This document shows, one piece after another, positions 32,657 through 42,398 of a stretch of DNA of 64,000 nucleotides. The stretch spans positions 62,001-126,000 of the forward strand of contig NZ_BMTN01000004.1 of the NCBI RefSeq assembly GCF_014649695.1. Direction: 5' to 3'. The DNA comes from Streptomyces kurssanovii (lineage in GTDB: Bacteria > Actinomycetota > Actinomycetes > Streptomycetales > Streptomycetaceae). The position numbers were made by a program, and so were the translations under genes. Numbering within the stretch: the stretch's first letter is position 1; every line of letters begins with the position of its first letter. The notes beneath the pieces are model-generated. The model did no database searches. It was not told the origin of the DNA and worked only from the letters and a program-made list of their open reading frames with translations.

Positions 32657-32662
32657 GAATGC

Positions 32663-33919
32663 ATGGACGTGAACGCGGCGGTTGCCGCAGCAGCAGCGAT
32701 CGCCGGTCTCTGCACCGGTGTCATCGCGGTGCTGGCGTTCCGCTGGAGCGAGCGCGAACAGAAGCGGCCCACCCGGACGTCGCTCCACACCGATGCCGTG
32801 CTCCCGCCCGGCGTCGACACGGTCCTGTCGGTGCTCCGCAGTTCGGCCGTCGTCCTCGACGAGTCCGACTCCGTCGTCAAGGCCAGCTCCGCGGCGTACG
32901 CCCTCGGCCTGGTCCGCGGCGGCAAGCTCGCCGTGGAACCGATGCTGCACATGGCCCGCGACACCCGGCGTGACGGGGAGATACGGCAGGTCGAGCTGGA
33001 CCTGCCCCGCCGCGGCACCGGTCGCGGCGAGGCGCTGGCCGTCTCCGCCCGCGTCGCGCCGCTGGGCTCGCGTCTCGTGCTGCTGCTGGTCGAGGACCTG
33101 ACGGAGGCCCGCCGCATAGAAGCCGTACGGCGTGACTTCGTCGCCAACGTCAGCCATGAGCTCAAGACCCCCGTCGGGGCGCTCTCCCTGCTCTCCGAGG
33201 CTGTCATGGACGCCTCCGACGACCCCGAGGCCGTCACCCGCTTCGCCGGCCGGATGCAGATCGAGGCGACCCGGCTCACCAACCTCGTGCAGGAGCTCAT
33301 CGACCTCTCCCGGGTGCAGAACGACGACCCGCTGGAGGATTCCGAGCCCGTACGGGTCGAGGAACTGGTCGCCGAGGCCATCGACCGCTCTCGGCAGACC
33401 GCGTCCGCCAAGCAGATCACCATGGCCGCGGGAGCCGCCGCCGACCTGCGGATCTGGGGGAACCGTGGCAAGCTCGCAGCCGCGCTCGGCAATCTCGTCG
33501 AGAACGCCGTCAACTACTCCCCGGCCCGTACCCGCGTCGGCATATCCGCCCGCCGCGTCTCGGCCCCCGGCGGGGACCTGATCGAGATCGCCGTGACCGA
33601 TCAGGGCATCGGCATCTCCGAGAAGGACCGCGAGCGGATCTTCGAGCGGTTCTACCGGGTCGACCCCGCCCGTTCCCGCGCCACCGGGGGCACCGGCCTG
33701 GGGCTGGCCATCGTCAAGCACGTGGCCGCCTCGCACGGCGGGGAGGTCACGGTCTGGAGCTCCGAGGGACAGGGCTCCACCTTCACGCTGCGTCTGCCAG
33801 AAGCAGGCGCGGCGAAAGAACGCGCAACCAGCGGCCAGGATCGCGTCGAAGAGGACGACGACCGGCCTTACGACACCGATCCCAACACCGAAATTCCTGC
33901 CCCGGAGGTCCTTCCGTGA
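32663..33919 (+). CDS. phoR: PhoR, phosphate-sensing histidine kinase
   Basis: The 418-residue kinase has one N-terminal membrane helix (about 5-25), a PAS-like region (50-145) and a HisKA/HATPase core. The phosphorylation site is H165 in NVSHELKTP; N box LVENAVNY, G1 DQGIGI, F box RFYRVD and G2 GTGLGL follow. It phosphorylates PhoP when phosphate is low. Its GTGA overlap with phoP indicates translational coupling. Confidence 0.93.
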   Translation: MDVNAAVAAAAAIAGLCTGVIAVLAFRWSEREQKRPTRTSLHTDAVLPPGVDTVLSVLRSSAVVLDESDSVVKASSAAYALGLVRGGKLAVEPMLHMARDTRRDGEIRQVELDLPRRGTGRGEALAVSARVAPLGSRLVLLLVEDLTEARRIEAVRRDFVANVSHELKTPVGALSLLSEAVMDASDDPEAVTRFAGRMQIEATRLTNLVQELIDLSRVQNDDPLEDSEPVRVEELVAEAIDRSRQTASAKQITMAAGAAADLRIWGNRGKLAAALGNLVENAVNYSPARTRVGISARRVSAPGGDLIEIAVTDQGIGISEKDRERIFERFYRVDPARSRATGGTGLGLAIVKHVAASHGGEVTVWSSEGQGSTFTLRLPEAGAAKERATSGQDRVEEDDDRPYDTDPNTEIPAPEVLP

Positions 33920-34596
33920 CCCGAGTGCTCGTCGTCGAGGATGAGGAATCCTTCAGCGACGCCCTGTCCTACATGCTCCGCAAGGAGGGCTTCGAGGTCG
34001 CTGTGGCGACCACGGGCCCCGATGGACTCGACGAGTTCGAACGCAACGGAGCCGACCTGGTGCTCCTCGACCTGATGCTGCCCGGACTGCCCGGCACCGA
34101 GGTGTGCCGCCAGCTGCGGAGCCGCTCGAACGTGCCCGTGATCATGGTGACCGCCAAGGACAGCGAGATCGACAAGGTCGTCGGCCTGGAGATAGGAGCC
34201 GACGACTACATCACCAAGCCCTACTCCACGCGGGAGCTGGTCGCCCGCATCCGCGCGGTGCTCCGCCGCCGCGGCGAGCCGGAGGAGGTCACGCCGGCGG
34301 CCCTGGAGGCCGGGCCGGTGCGCATGGACGTGGACCGCCACGTCGTGACCGTCTCCGGCGGCAAGGTGGACCTGCCGCTCAAGGAGTTCGACCTGCTCGA
34401 GATGCTGCTGCGCAACGCGGGCCGCGTGCTGACCCGTATGCAGCTGATCGACCGGGTGTGGGGCGCGGACTATGTGGGGGACACCAAGACCCTCGACGTC
34501 CATGTGAAGCGGCTGCGCGCCAAGATCGAGCCGGACCCGGGCGCGCCGCGCTATCTGGTGACGGTCCGCGGCCTGGGCTACAAGTTCGAGCCGTAG
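33916..34596 (+). CDS. phoP: PhoP, phosphate response regulator
   Basis: This 226-residue OmpR-type regulator has an N-terminal receiver (E9-D10 acidic pocket, phosphoacceptor D52, conserved K101) and a C-terminal winged helix (about 130-226) ending VRGLGYKFEP. PhoP is the master regulator of phosphate starvation and affects antibiotic production and nitrogen genes in Streptomyces. GTG 33916 overlaps the phoR stop. A strong terminator follows. Confidence 0.95.
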   Translation: MTRVLVVEDEESFSDALSYMLRKEGFEVAVATTGPDGLDEFERNGADLVLLDLMLPGLPGTEVCRQLRSRSNVPVIMVTAKDSEIDKVVGLEIGADDYITKPYSTRELVARIRAVLRRRGEPEEVTPAALEAGPVRMDVDRHVVTVSGGKVDLPLKEFDLLEMLLRNAGRVLTRMQLIDRVWGADYVGDTKTLDVHVKRLRAKIEPDPGAPRYLVTVRGLGYKFEP

Positions 34597-34631
34597 GAGT
34601 TCGGCGGACCGGTCGTCCGCCGAACGCACAG

Positions 34632-34670
34632 CGAAGGGGCGCCCACCGGAATCCGGCGGGCGCCCCTTCG
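34632..34670. terminator. Bidirectional terminator between phoP and the convergent lipoprotein gene
   Basis: CGAAGGGGCGCCC-(A)-CCGG and CCGG-(C)-GGGCGCCCCTTCG form a 17-bp stem with one mismatch and an AAT loop, strong in both directions. Confidence 0.8.
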
Positions 34671-34687
34671 GCGTTCGTGAGCGGGGA

Positions 34688-35380
34688 TCAGTGGCCCGCG
34701 CCGTGCGACGCGGACGCCGAGTCGGTGGGCTGCTCGGGCTCGCTGCCGGCCGCCTCCGTGTCGCCGGCCGGCGCCTCGGGGGAGGCCGGGGTGCCGGTGG
34801 GGGTGCCGGACGGGCTGCCCGAGGGGGACTTCGTCGGCGCGGCGGGCGACGGCTTCGGCTTCGGCACCTCGGTCGGGCCGAAGTCCTTGAAGTAGTTCGT
34901 CGCCGGGACGACCAGCGCCTGCAGCTTGACGTCGCCCGTCTCGCTGAACCGGAAGACGACCTCTTGCATGGAGCCGTCGTTCATCTCCTGGTTGCCGTTC
35001 TCGATCACGGCGGACGCGTTGTCCTTGCCACCGATGATGAGGCGGCCCTGCGCGGGAACGGTGACGGCCTTGGAGCCCTTGGCGGGGGTCAGCTTCACCT
35101 TGACGGCGGAGCCCGGCAGCGTGACCGACTCGAGGGTCTGCGGCTTCACGCCGTCGTTGAAGATCGTCAGGGCCACCACGGCGGGGCCCTTCACGTCCGG
35201 CTTCGGCTGCGTGATGACGTTCACGTTCTGCAGCTTCAGGTTGTCGACGGCGGTGGCCGCGTTGTCCGGCCTGACACCGAGGGTCTGCGCGTCGTTGCCC
35301 GCACCGCAGGCGGAGAGCGAGGCGATCGAGAAGACGATGGCAGCGCCGGCGAGGGCACCGCGTCGAAGGCTGCTGCTCAC
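34688..35380 (-). CDS. Secreted lipoprotein, DUF461/PCuAC-like fold
   Basis: The 230-residue precursor has a lipoprotein signal (lipobox LSAC, Cys around residue 25), a beta-rich domain (50-170) like the copper-chaperone PCuAC/DUF461 family, and a Pro/Ser/Gly-rich acidic tail ending SHGAGH. The canonical PCuAC copper ligands (H-M-x10-M-x21-H-x-M) are not visible, so copper binding is doubtful. GTG 35380 has AAGGAG 9 nt upstream. It sits between phoP and carD as in other Streptomyces. Confidence 0.7.
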   Translation of the reverse strand: MSSSLRRGALAGAAIVFSIASLSACGAGNDAQTLGVRPDNAATAVDNLKLQNVNVITQPKPDVKGPAVVALTIFNDGVKPQTLESVTLPGSAVKVKLTPAKGSKAVTVPAQGRLIIGGKDNASAVIENGNQEMNDGSMQEVVFRFSETGDVKLQALVVPATNYFKDFGPTEVPKPKPSPAAPTKSPSGSPSGTPTGTPASPEAPAGDTEAAGSEPEQPTDSASASHGAGH

Positions 35381-36035
35381 GGCGGCGCTTCTCCTTCTAC
35401 GTACGGACGGGGTGGTGGCGGCTGTCACCGGCTAAGGGCGTGTCAGCTCGCGCTCAGGTTACCGAGCCGCCGATCACGTCCCGCACCCGACCCGCCCTTT
35501 GCCGGCGGCGGACGGGAAGGACCCGTCCGGGCGGACATCCGGCCGGCTTGTCGGCGGGTGTCCCGCGTGACCCTCTGAACCCTCTGACGTGTCCGGATGC
35601 CGCGCCCCGGCCACGTGTTCCGATCATGTGTTCCGATCACCCGCCGACCCGCCCGTTCACATAACCGTGGTGATCAATTTCCTGGGGTGTCGCACATTCC
35701 TTGCGAATAGCGGCGGTGATCAATTCCGGATTCTCCGGCGCGTCGGTCCGTACGGGTGAGCGGCGGCCGAACGGAGTACGGGAAGTTCACCGTCAAGAAT
35801 CCGGCAAATCGGGATGTTCAGCCTCTTCGGAGGGGGGTACGCGCTCCGTGACGCGCGTGTTTCCGTCCGCCCGCGCAGCGGCTCCGACCTGCGAATACCG
35901 CCCTCCGGAAGCTGTCCGCAGCACGTTCCTGTCTCGGTTGTCAAGCCCCGAGATATGCCCTGACCTGCGAAAACGCCATTCAGAAGAAGCCGTATCCGTG
36001 TTACCCTGGATAGCCACGGAAGGGGTACCTGTCAC
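35381..36035. other. 655-bp noncoding region upstream of carD
   Basis: No open frame here has a plausible start signal or recognisable product. Two copies of GGTGATCAATT (35670-35680 and 35714-35724) lie 44 bp apart, each centred on the palindrome TGATCA. The length, lower GC and repeats suggest a complex carD promoter or a small RNA. A possible carD promoter is TTCAGA (35979-35984), 17 bp, TACCCT (36002-36007). Confidence 0.5.
35979..36007 (+). promoter_or_regulatory. Possible sigma-70-type promoter for carD
   Basis: TTCAGA and TACCCT are separated by 17 bp, about 30 bp before the ATG at 36036; GAAGGGGTA serves as ribosome binding site. The hexamers are imperfect. Confidence 0.4.
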
Positions 36036-36518
36036 ATGACGTTCAAGGTTGGCGACACCGTGGTCTATCCCCATCACGGGGCCGCGCTGATCGAGGCCAT
36101 CGAAACTCGCCAGATCAAAGGCGTGGACAAGACCTACTTGGTGCTCAAGGTCGCCCAGGGTGACCTGACGGTTCGCGTGCCAGCGGACAATGCGGAGTTC
36201 GTCGGCGTTCGCGATGTGGTCGGCCAGGACGGACTGGACCGGGTCTTCGAGGTGCTTCGTGCACCGTACGCCGAAGAGCCGACGAACTGGTCCCGTCGCT
36301 ACAAGGCAAATCTCGAGAAGCTCGCCTCGGGCGATGTCATCAAGGTCGCCGAAGTAGTGCGCGACCTGTGGCGTCGTGAGCGCGAGCGTGGGCTTTCCGC
36401 AGGTGAGAAGCGGATGCTCGCAAAGGCGCGCCAGATCCTGGTGAGCGAGCTCGCCCTCGCGGAGAACACCAATGAGGACAAGGCCGAGGCTCTGCTCGAC
36501 GAGGTCCTCGCGTCCTGA
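36036..36518 (+). CDS. carD: CarD family RNA polymerase-binding regulator
   Basis: This 160-residue protein has an N-terminal RNAP interaction (Tudor-like) domain ([19 protein letters not shown]) and a helical C-terminal DNA-binding domain with the conserved Trp ([13 protein letters not shown]). CarD binds the RNA polymerase beta lobe and stabilises open complexes at rRNA and other promoters. In actinobacteria carD typically precedes ispD and ispF, as here. Confidence 0.95.
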   Translation: MTFKVGDTVVYPHHGAALIEAIETRQIKGVDKTYLVLKVAQGDLTVRVPADNAEFVGVRDVVGQDGLDRVFEVLRAPYAEEPTNWSRRYKANLEKLASGDVIKVAEVVRDLWRRERERGLSAGEKRMLAKARQILVSELALAENTNEDKAEALLDEVLAS

Positions 36519-36805
36519 CGCACAATAATGCCGCGGTGCCCGCTGGCACGCTGTGAAATCACCCTCCGTGAAATCCAGCCTGCCGCCGGGCGCTGCGGCA
36601 TGTGTAGGAAACGTCGCAGCTGAAGGCTCGCAAGGGTCGCAACTTTCTGACGGTCGCGACCGTCGTCGTCCGGCGCCGTGGCGTGCCGGGCCTCGGCGGC
36701 TGGCGCAGACCAGTGGTCACGGAAGGGCCCGTCAAGGCGTCGCGCCCGGCACGCTGTGGCCATACCCATGTCGGCTGAGGAAACAAACCTGCCGGAGTGC
36801 AACCG
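36519..36805. other. Intergenic between carD and ispD
   Basis: About 290 bp with no supported gene. It probably contains the ispD promoter. Confidence 0.4.
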
Positions 36806-37543
36806 ATGTCAGACGTATCGCGCCACCACCGCACCGCGGCCGTGATCCCGGCCGCGGGCCGGGGTGTGCGGCTCGGTCCCGGTGCCCCGAAGGCGCTCCG
36901 CGCGCTGAACGGCACGCCCATGCTCGTCCACGCCGTTCGTGCGATGGCCGCATCCAGGGCCGTCTCGCTGGTCGTGGTGGTCGCGCCGCCCGAAGGGGCC
37001 CCCGAGGTGAAGCGGCTCCTCGACGCGCACTCCCTGCCGGAGCGGACGGACTACCTCGTCGTCCCCGGCGGGGACACCCGGCAGGAGTCCGTACGCCTCG
37101 GTCTCGACGCGCTCCCCGACGACATCGGTACCGTCCTCGTGCACGACGCGGCCCGCCCGCTGGTGCCCGTGGAGACCGTCGACTCGGTCATCGAGGCCGT
37201 ACGCGACGGCGCTCCCGCCGTCGTGCCCGCGCTGCCCCTCACGGACACCGTCAAGCTGGTCGAACCGGCCGGCAAGGACGAGCCCGAGCCCGTGGTCGCC
37301 ACTCCCGACCGGGCCGCTCTGCGCGCCGTGCAGACACCACAGGGCTTCGACCGCGAGACCCTCGTGCGCGCGCACGCGACGGTCACCGACAACGTCACCG
37401 ACGACGCGAGCATGGTCGAGCAGCTGGGCCTGCGGGTCGTCGTCGTCCCGGGGCACGAGGAGGCGTTCAAGGTGACCCGGCCGCTCGATCTCGTACTGGC
37501 CGAGGCCGTACTCGCCAGGAGGAGGGCCACCGATGGCTTCTGA
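36806..37543 (+). CDS. ispD: IspD, 2-C-methyl-D-erythritol 4-phosphate cytidylyltransferase
   Basis: The 245-residue enzyme adds CMP to MEP in the non-mevalonate isoprenoid pathway. Motifs: [12 protein letters not shown] (nucleotide loop), [25 protein letters not shown] and DDASMVE. ATG 36806 is chosen because GGAG lies 8 nt upstream; the GTG at 36797 overlaps that site. The 3' end overlaps ispF by 11 nt. Confidence 0.94.
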   Translation: MSDVSRHHRTAAVIPAAGRGVRLGPGAPKALRALNGTPMLVHAVRAMAASRAVSLVVVVAPPEGAPEVKRLLDAHSLPERTDYLVVPGGDTRQESVRLGLDALPDDIGTVLVHDAARPLVPVETVDSVIEAVRDGAPAVVPALPLTDTVKLVEPAGKDEPEPVVATPDRAALRAVQTPQGFDRETLVRAHATVTDNVTDDASMVEQLGLRVVVVPGHEEAFKVTRPLDLVLAEAVLARRRATDGF

Positions 37544-38036
37544 GGAACTCCGCCTGCCGCAGGTCGGCATCGGCACCGATGTGCACGCCTTCGAGAAGGG
37601 GCGCGAGCTGTGGTGCGCCGGCCTGCTCTGGGAGGGCCCGGAAAGCGACGGGTACGGCCTCGCGGGGCACTCCGACGGTGACGTCGCCGCGCACGCCGCC
37701 TGCGACGCCCTCTTCTCCGCCGCCGGCGTCGGTGACCTCGGCGCGCACTTCGGCACGTCGCGGCCCGAGTGGTCCGGCGCCTCCGGTGTCGCCCTGCTCT
37801 CGGAGGCGGCGCGGATCGTGCGTGCCGCCGGGTTCGAGATCGGCAATGTCTCCGTTCAGGTGATCGGCGTACGCCCCAAGATCGGCAAGCGCCGCGAGGA
37901 GGCGCAGAAGGCGCTGTCCGCCGCGGTGGGCGCGCCGGTCGCGGTCTCGGGGACCACCACCGACGGTCTCGGCCTGACCGGACGGGCGGAAGGGCTCGCC
38001 GCCATGGCGACCGCGCTCGTGGTCCGCACGGGGTGA
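37533..38036 (+). CDS. ispF: IspF, 2-C-methyl-D-erythritol 2,4-cyclodiphosphate synthase
   Basis: The 167-residue trimeric enzyme forms the cyclic diphosphate of the MEP pathway. GIGTDVHAF and [13 protein letters not shown] hold the zinc-binding Asp and His residues; [17 protein letters not shown]-like C-terminal residues form the cytidine pocket. It overlaps ispD by 11 nt, so the two are coupled. Confidence 0.95.
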   Translation: MASEELRLPQVGIGTDVHAFEKGRELWCAGLLWEGPESDGYGLAGHSDGDVAAHAACDALFSAAGVGDLGAHFGTSRPEWSGASGVALLSEAARIVRAAGFEIGNVSVQVIGVRPKIGKRREEAQKALSAAVGAPVAVSGTTTDGLGLTGRAEGLAAMATALVVRTG

Positions 38037-38121
38037 CGGGCGGCGGGCACGGATGTGGTCCGTGTCACCTTGATGTCACGTCCTGGCAGGAAACGGTCGC
38101 GAGGCACTACCACGCGCCCAC

Positions 38122-38127
38122 TACCCT
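38122..38127 (+). promoter_or_regulatory. -10 element (TACCCT) for cysS
   Basis: The hexamer ends 6 nt before the GTG start at 38134, consistent with a leaderless transcript. Confidence 0.4.
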
Positions 38128-38133
38128 TGTTGC

Positions 38134-39528
38134 GTGACCATTCGCCTGTACGACACCAGCGCCCGGCAGATCCGTGACTTCGCCCCCCTCGTGCCGGGTT
38201 GTGTCTCGATCTACCTGTGCGGTGCGACTGTGCAGGCCGCCCCGCACATCGGGCACATCCGGTCGGGACTGAACTTCGACATCATGCGCCGCTGGTTCGA
38301 GTACCGCGGCTTCGACGTCACGTTCATCCGGAACGTGACCGACATCGACGACAAGATCATTGCCAAGTCGACGGACCAGGGCCGCCCTTGGTGGTCCATC
38401 GGTTACGAGAACGAGCGGGCCTTCAACGACGGCTACGAGGCCCTCGGCTGCCTCCCGCCCACCTACGAACCGCGCGCCACCGGCCACATCACCGAGATGG
38501 TCGAGATGATGCGCGGCCTGATCGAGCGCGGGCACGCCTACGAGGCCGACGGCAGCGTCTACTTCGACGTGCGCTCCTTCCCCCAGTACCTGGCGCTGTC
38601 CAACCAGGACATCGACGACCTCCGCCAGCCGGACGAGGGGGTCTCGGGCAAGCGCGACCCGCGCGACTTCGCCATGTGGAAGGCGACCAAGCCGGGCGAG
38701 CCCTCCTGGGAGACCCCGTGGGGCCGCGGCCGGCCGGGCTGGCACCTGGAGTGCTCGGCGATGGCGCACAAGTACCTCGGTGAGGCCTTCGACATCCACG
38801 GCGGCGGTCTCGACCTGATCTTCCCCCACCACGAGAACGAGATCGCCCAGGCCAAGGCCTACGGCGACGCCTTCGCCTCGTACTGGGTGCACAACGCCTG
38901 GGTCACCATGAGCGGCGAGAAGATGTCGAAGTCGCTCGGCAACTCGGTGCTCGTCTCCGAGATGGTGAAGAACTGGCGGCCCATCGTCCTGCGCTACTAC
39001 CTCGGCACCCCGCACTACCGCTCGATGATCGAGTACAGCGAGGAGGCCCTGCGCGAGGCCGAGTCGGCGTTCGCGCGGATCGAGGGTTTCGTCCAGCGGG
39101 TCGTCGAGAAGGCGGGGCCGGTGGCGCCTGCCGCCGAGGTGCCGCTCGCGTTCGCCGAGGCCATGGACGACGACCTGGGCGTGCCGCAGGCCCTCGCGAT
39201 CATCCACACCACGGTCCGGCAGGGGAACAGCGCGCTGGCCGCCGACGACAAGGAAGCCGCCGTAGCACGCCTCGCCGAGGTCCGTGCCATGCTGGGAGTC
39301 CTCGGCCTGGACCCGCTCGACCCGCACTGGGCGGGCGAGGCCGACCGCGGCGAAGACCTGCACGGGGTCGTCGACACGCTCGTCAGGCTCGTGCTCCAGC
39401 AGCGCGAGTCGGCCAGGTCCCGCAAGGACTGGGCGACGGCGGACGCCATCCGCGACCAGCTGAACCAGTCCGGACTCGTCATCGAGGACGGTCCCGACGG
39501 ACCGCGCTGGACACTCGGACCGCGCTGA
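38134..39528 (+). CDS. cysS: CysS, cysteinyl-tRNA synthetase
   Basis: This 464-residue class I synthetase has the zinc-site Cys in YLCGATVQ, HIGH-type APHIGHIRSG, the second zinc Cys/His region with WHLECSAMAHKYLG and HHENEIAQ, and the KMSKS loop (EKMSKSLGNS). The C-terminal helical anticodon-binding domain is present. It charges tRNA-Cys. The related MshC of mycothiol synthesis has a different N-terminus and is usually shorter, so this is the true synthetase. It starts with GTG. Confidence 0.95.
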   Translation: MTIRLYDTSARQIRDFAPLVPGCVSIYLCGATVQAAPHIGHIRSGLNFDIMRRWFEYRGFDVTFIRNVTDIDDKIIAKSTDQGRPWWSIGYENERAFNDGYEALGCLPPTYEPRATGHITEMVEMMRGLIERGHAYEADGSVYFDVRSFPQYLALSNQDIDDLRQPDEGVSGKRDPRDFAMWKATKPGEPSWETPWGRGRPGWHLECSAMAHKYLGEAFDIHGGGLDLIFPHHENEIAQAKAYGDAFASYWVHNAWVTMSGEKMSKSLGNSVLVSEMVKNWRPIVLRYYLGTPHYRSMIEYSEEALREAESAFARIEGFVQRVVEKAGPVAPAAEVPLAFAEAMDDDLGVPQALAIIHTTVRQGNSALAADDKEAAVARLAEVRAMLGVLGLDPLDPHWAGEADRGEDLHGVVDTLVRLVLQQRESARSRKDWATADAIRDQLNQSGLVIEDGPDGPRWTLGPR

Positions 39529-39540
39529 GCACCGGGCGCA

Positions 39541-39568
39541 TGTGCCGCCCGGTGTTCCGGGCGGCACA
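39541..39568 (+). terminator. Hairpin between cysS and rlmB
   Basis: TGTGCCGCCCGG and CCGGGCGGCACA form a perfect 12-bp stem with TGTT loop, followed by CTTTC. It lies in the 78-bp gap, so rlmB may have its own promoter or rely on read-through. Confidence 0.7.
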
Positions 39569-39606
39569 CTTTCACTTAACGACGCGATCCAGAGGAACGA
39601 AAAGTC

Positions 39607-40560
39607 ATGGCCGGGAACAGCCAGCGCAGGAACCGCCGCACGTCCAACAAGAAGGGCGCGCAGGTCGGCAGCGGTGGCCAGCGTCGCCGCGGTCTCGAGG
39701 GCAAGGGCCCGACGCCGCCCGCCTCCGCCCGTAAGGGGCACAAGAAGAACCGGGTCGCCAACGCGCAGGCGAGGAAGGCCACCAGCCGTCGGCCCGTCGC
39801 CCGCCGCGGCGGCAAGGGCACGTCCGAGATGGTCGTCGGCCGCAACCCGGTCTTCGAGGCGCTGCGCGACGGCGTGCCGGCCTCCACGCTCTACGTCCAG
39901 CAGTTCATCGACAACGACGAGCGGGTGCGCGAGGCGCTCCAGCTCGCCACCGGACGCGGCAACATCAACATCATGGAGGCGCCGCGCCCCGAGCTCGACC
40001 GGCTGACGAACGGGCTCAACCACCAGGGCCTGGTGCTCCAGGTCCCGCCGTACGAGTACGCGCACCCGGAGGACCTCGCCGCCGCCGCGTTCGACGACGG
40101 TGAGGACCCGCTGATCGTCGCCCTCGACGGTGTCACCGACCCCCGTAACCTGGGCGCCGTCGTCCGCTCCGTGTCGGCCTTCGGCGGCCACGGCGTGGTC
40201 GTCCCCGAGCGCCGCGCCGCAGGGATGACCGCGGGCGCCTGGAAGACCTCCGCCGGCACCGCCGCCCGTACGCCGGTCGCGCGGGCCACCAACCTGACGC
40301 GTGCCCTGGAGTCGTACCAGAAGGCCGGTCTGACCGTCGTGGGTCTGGCCGCCGACGGTGAGAGCGAGGTCGGGGACCTCGAGGCTCTCGGCGGGCCGCT
40401 GGTCATCGTCGTGGGCAGCGAGGGCAAGGGTCTGTCCCGGCTCGTCGGCGAGACCTGCGACTACCTGGTCCGCATTCCCATGCCGGGCGGCGCGGAGTCC
40501 CTCAACGCGGGTGTCGCGGCCGGTGTCGTCCTGTACGAGGCGGCCAAGCGGCGCGCCTGA
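39607..40560 (+). CDS. rlmB: RlmB-type 23S rRNA (guanosine-2'-O)-methyltransferase
   Basis: The 317-residue SPOUT enzyme has an unusually long basic head (about 1-75, rich in Lys/Arg/Asn), a substrate-binding domain ([14 protein letters not shown]) and the TrmH knot with motifs [23 protein letters not shown] and [22 protein letters not shown]. RlmB methylates G2251 of 23S rRNA. The basic tail is common in actinobacterial members. It follows cysS as elsewhere in the phylum. Confidence 0.92.
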   Translation: MAGNSQRRNRRTSNKKGAQVGSGGQRRRGLEGKGPTPPASARKGHKKNRVANAQARKATSRRPVARRGGKGTSEMVVGRNPVFEALRDGVPASTLYVQQFIDNDERVREALQLATGRGNINIMEAPRPELDRLTNGLNHQGLVLQVPPYEYAHPEDLAAAAFDDGEDPLIVALDGVTDPRNLGAVVRSVSAFGGHGVVVPERRAAGMTAGAWKTSAGTAARTPVARATNLTRALESYQKAGLTVVGLAADGESEVGDLEALGGPLVIVVGSEGKGLSRLVGETCDYLVRIPMPGGAESLNAGVAAGVVLYEAAKRRA

Positions 40561-40681
40561 GGACCGTATCGGGCCGTTTTCGGACGGCCGTGGGCGCAAA
40601 CCGGTCGATTAGGAACGCTTGACGGGTCTCGGACAGATCGGCCCGTCCCGGCCGTGCCCTAAACACGCATCACTCGGTTAG
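40561..40681. other. Short intergenic before the DoxX gene
   Basis: Contains GGCCGTTTTCGGACGGCC, a 6-bp stem that may be a weak terminator for rlmB. Confidence 0.35.
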
Positions 40682-42301
40682 ATGAGTGTGGACACCAGAA
40701 CGCCCCGGTCCGGGTTCGATGATCAGCCTGCGTTGAGCATGGTGAAGGTGGACTGCGATCCCGCGCAGGTCATCGTCAGCCACGCCAGTTTCCGGGTGCA
40801 GCTCGCCCGGAGCCCCCGCCCCGCACGTGCCACGGCGGACACCGCGCGCCTCTCCCCGCTCGCTGGAGCCGGCGCGGCGGCACGGCCGCGCAGGGCGCCC
40901 GTCGTCTGGAGCGGCAGGTCGGCTCCCGGGGACTCCGGGGCGACCGGGCTGCTCCAGGCCGTACGCAACTCCACCCTCGAGCACGATGCCTACAGCGCGG
41001 GCGCCACCCAGGTCATGCCCCGCGTCGACCTCGACGAGACCGTGGCGGCCCCCACGGTCCCCGTCCCCGGCGGCCCCGGCCGGGACAGGCCCCTGCTGCC
41101 TCCGATGCGGCAGGCGGTCGGCGCCTACGACTCGTACGACACCGCCCCCTCCCACGGCGAGCGGCCGTACGACGCGGGGACGTACGAGGTCGAGGCGTAC
41201 GACGACGAGGGCTTCGAGCAGGAACGGGCCGGGCGGCGCTCCGCGCAACACCACGGCGCGGACTCCGTGCGGCACGCCTACTACCCCGGCCGCCGGATGA
41301 ACCTCGGAGTGGTGCTCCTGCCGCTGCGGGTCCTCCTCGGCCTCATCTCCGTCTACGCCGGCATGGGCAAGCTCTGCGACCCTGTCTACTTCGACGGCGG
41401 CGACCGCGGCTCCATGGTCAAGTGGCTCAACGCCCTGAACCCGTGGGCGCTCGGCGAGCCGATGCGAGACTTCGCGATCGCCCACCCGGTCGGCGCCGGG
41501 CTCACCGTCGCCTTCCTCCAGGTCATCGTCGGCGTCCTCACCGTCCTCGGGCTGTGGCAGCGTGTCGCGGCGGTCGTCGGAGCGCTGCTCTCCGCGGTGC
41601 TGATCATGACCGTGAGCTGGCGGTCGGTCCCCGTGTACGAGACGCCGGACCTCATCTACCTGGCGGCGTGGTCGCCGCTGATCATCGCCGGCGCGCCCGT
41701 CTACTCGATCGACGGCCGTCTCGCCGGTGAGGCCTGGCGCACCCTCGGGCCCCGCTCCGAGCTGTGGGACCTGCGTCGGCGCGTCCTGCGCCGCGGCGGC
41801 CTCGTCGCCGCAGTCGTCGTCGGGCTCACGATGCTGGTGGGCTCGATCCTCGGCGGCGCCGTCCGCTCGAACGACATGGTCACCGTGCCCGGCCCGAACC
41901 AGAACCCGACCAACTACCTGCCCGGCGCCCCGCTGCCCAAGGAGTCGGGAACCGGCGCCGGCTCGCCGCGCCCGCGCAAGGAGAAGCCCTCCCCGTCCGC
42001 CAGCCGGCCCACCGAGAAGCCCAGGGAAGCGGCGCCCACGCCCTCACGGGAGGCCGTGCCGGAGAGCGGGCAGGTCGCCGGTACGCCCAGCGAGACGCAG
42101 GGCAGCGGCCCGCAGTCGCCCAGCGGCTCCCAGCCCGCCCCTCCGCCGTCCTCCGGCACCACGGGGCCGACCTCGACCGGCGGCAGCAGCCCGGGCGGCA
42201 CGACCGGCGGCGGGTCCGGCGACGGCTCCGGCGGCAGCAGCGGCGGCAGCAGCGGCGGCTCGGACGGCGGCGGCGGCGTGATCGGCGGCCTGCTCGGCTG
42301 A
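40682..42301 (+). CDS. DoxX-family membrane protein with long polar ends
   Basis: The 539-residue protein has a disordered N-terminus (1-200, acidic and Tyr/Asp-rich near 150-200), a DoxX four-helix membrane domain (about 205-330, with the MNLGVVLLPLRVLLGL and FLQVIVGVLTVLGLW helices), one further helix (about 380-400) and a Ser/Gly/Pro-rich tail. DoxX proteins join membrane oxidoreductase complexes or thiosulfate oxidation; the role here is unknown. The tail ends in a Gly/Ser run. Confidence 0.8.
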   Translation: MSVDTRTPRSGFDDQPALSMVKVDCDPAQVIVSHASFRVQLARSPRPARATADTARLSPLAGAGAAARPRRAPVVWSGRSAPGDSGATGLLQAVRNSTLEHDAYSAGATQVMPRVDLDETVAAPTVPVPGGPGRDRPLLPPMRQAVGAYDSYDTAPSHGERPYDAGTYEVEAYDDEGFEQERAGRRSAQHHGADSVRHAYYPGRRMNLGVVLLPLRVLLGLISVYAGMGKLCDPVYFDGGDRGSMVKWLNALNPWALGEPMRDFAIAHPVGAGLTVAFLQVIVGVLTVLGLWQRVAAVVGALLSAVLIMTVSWRSVPVYETPDLIYLAAWSPLIIAGAPVYSIDGRLAGEAWRTLGPRSELWDLRRRVLRRGGLVAAVVVGLTMLVGSILGGAVRSNDMVTVPGPNQNPTNYLPGAPLPKESGTGAGSPRPRKEKPSPSASRPTEKPREAAPTPSREAVPESGQVAGTPSETQGSGPQSPSGSQPAPPPSSGTTGPTSTGGSSPGGTTGGGSGDGSGGSSGGSSGGSDGGGGVIGGLLG

Positions 42302-42328
42302 CCGCCCGTCCGTCCGTGACAGACGCGG

Positions 42329-42365
42329 AGGGGCGGCCACCGGGATCGATCCGGTGGCCGCCCCT
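42329..42365. terminator. Bidirectional terminator, 15-bp stem
   Basis: AGGGGCGGCCACCGG and CCGGTGGCCGCCCCT are perfect complements with a 7-nt loop (GATCGAT), followed by TCG. It separates the DoxX gene from the convergent nucleotidyltransferase gene. Confidence 0.85.
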
Positions 42366-42398
42366 TCGTCCGTTGGCCGGAAGCGCAGGACGGGAACG

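Noticed and set aside
35701-36039. A 112-residue plus-strand protein before carD
   Set aside because: No ribosome binding site, no recognisable motif, and overlaps the carD start and promoter region.
38107-40599. An 830-residue minus-strand frame antisense to cysS and rlmB
   Set aside because: Typical high-GC antisense artefact of two genuine, fully conserved genes.
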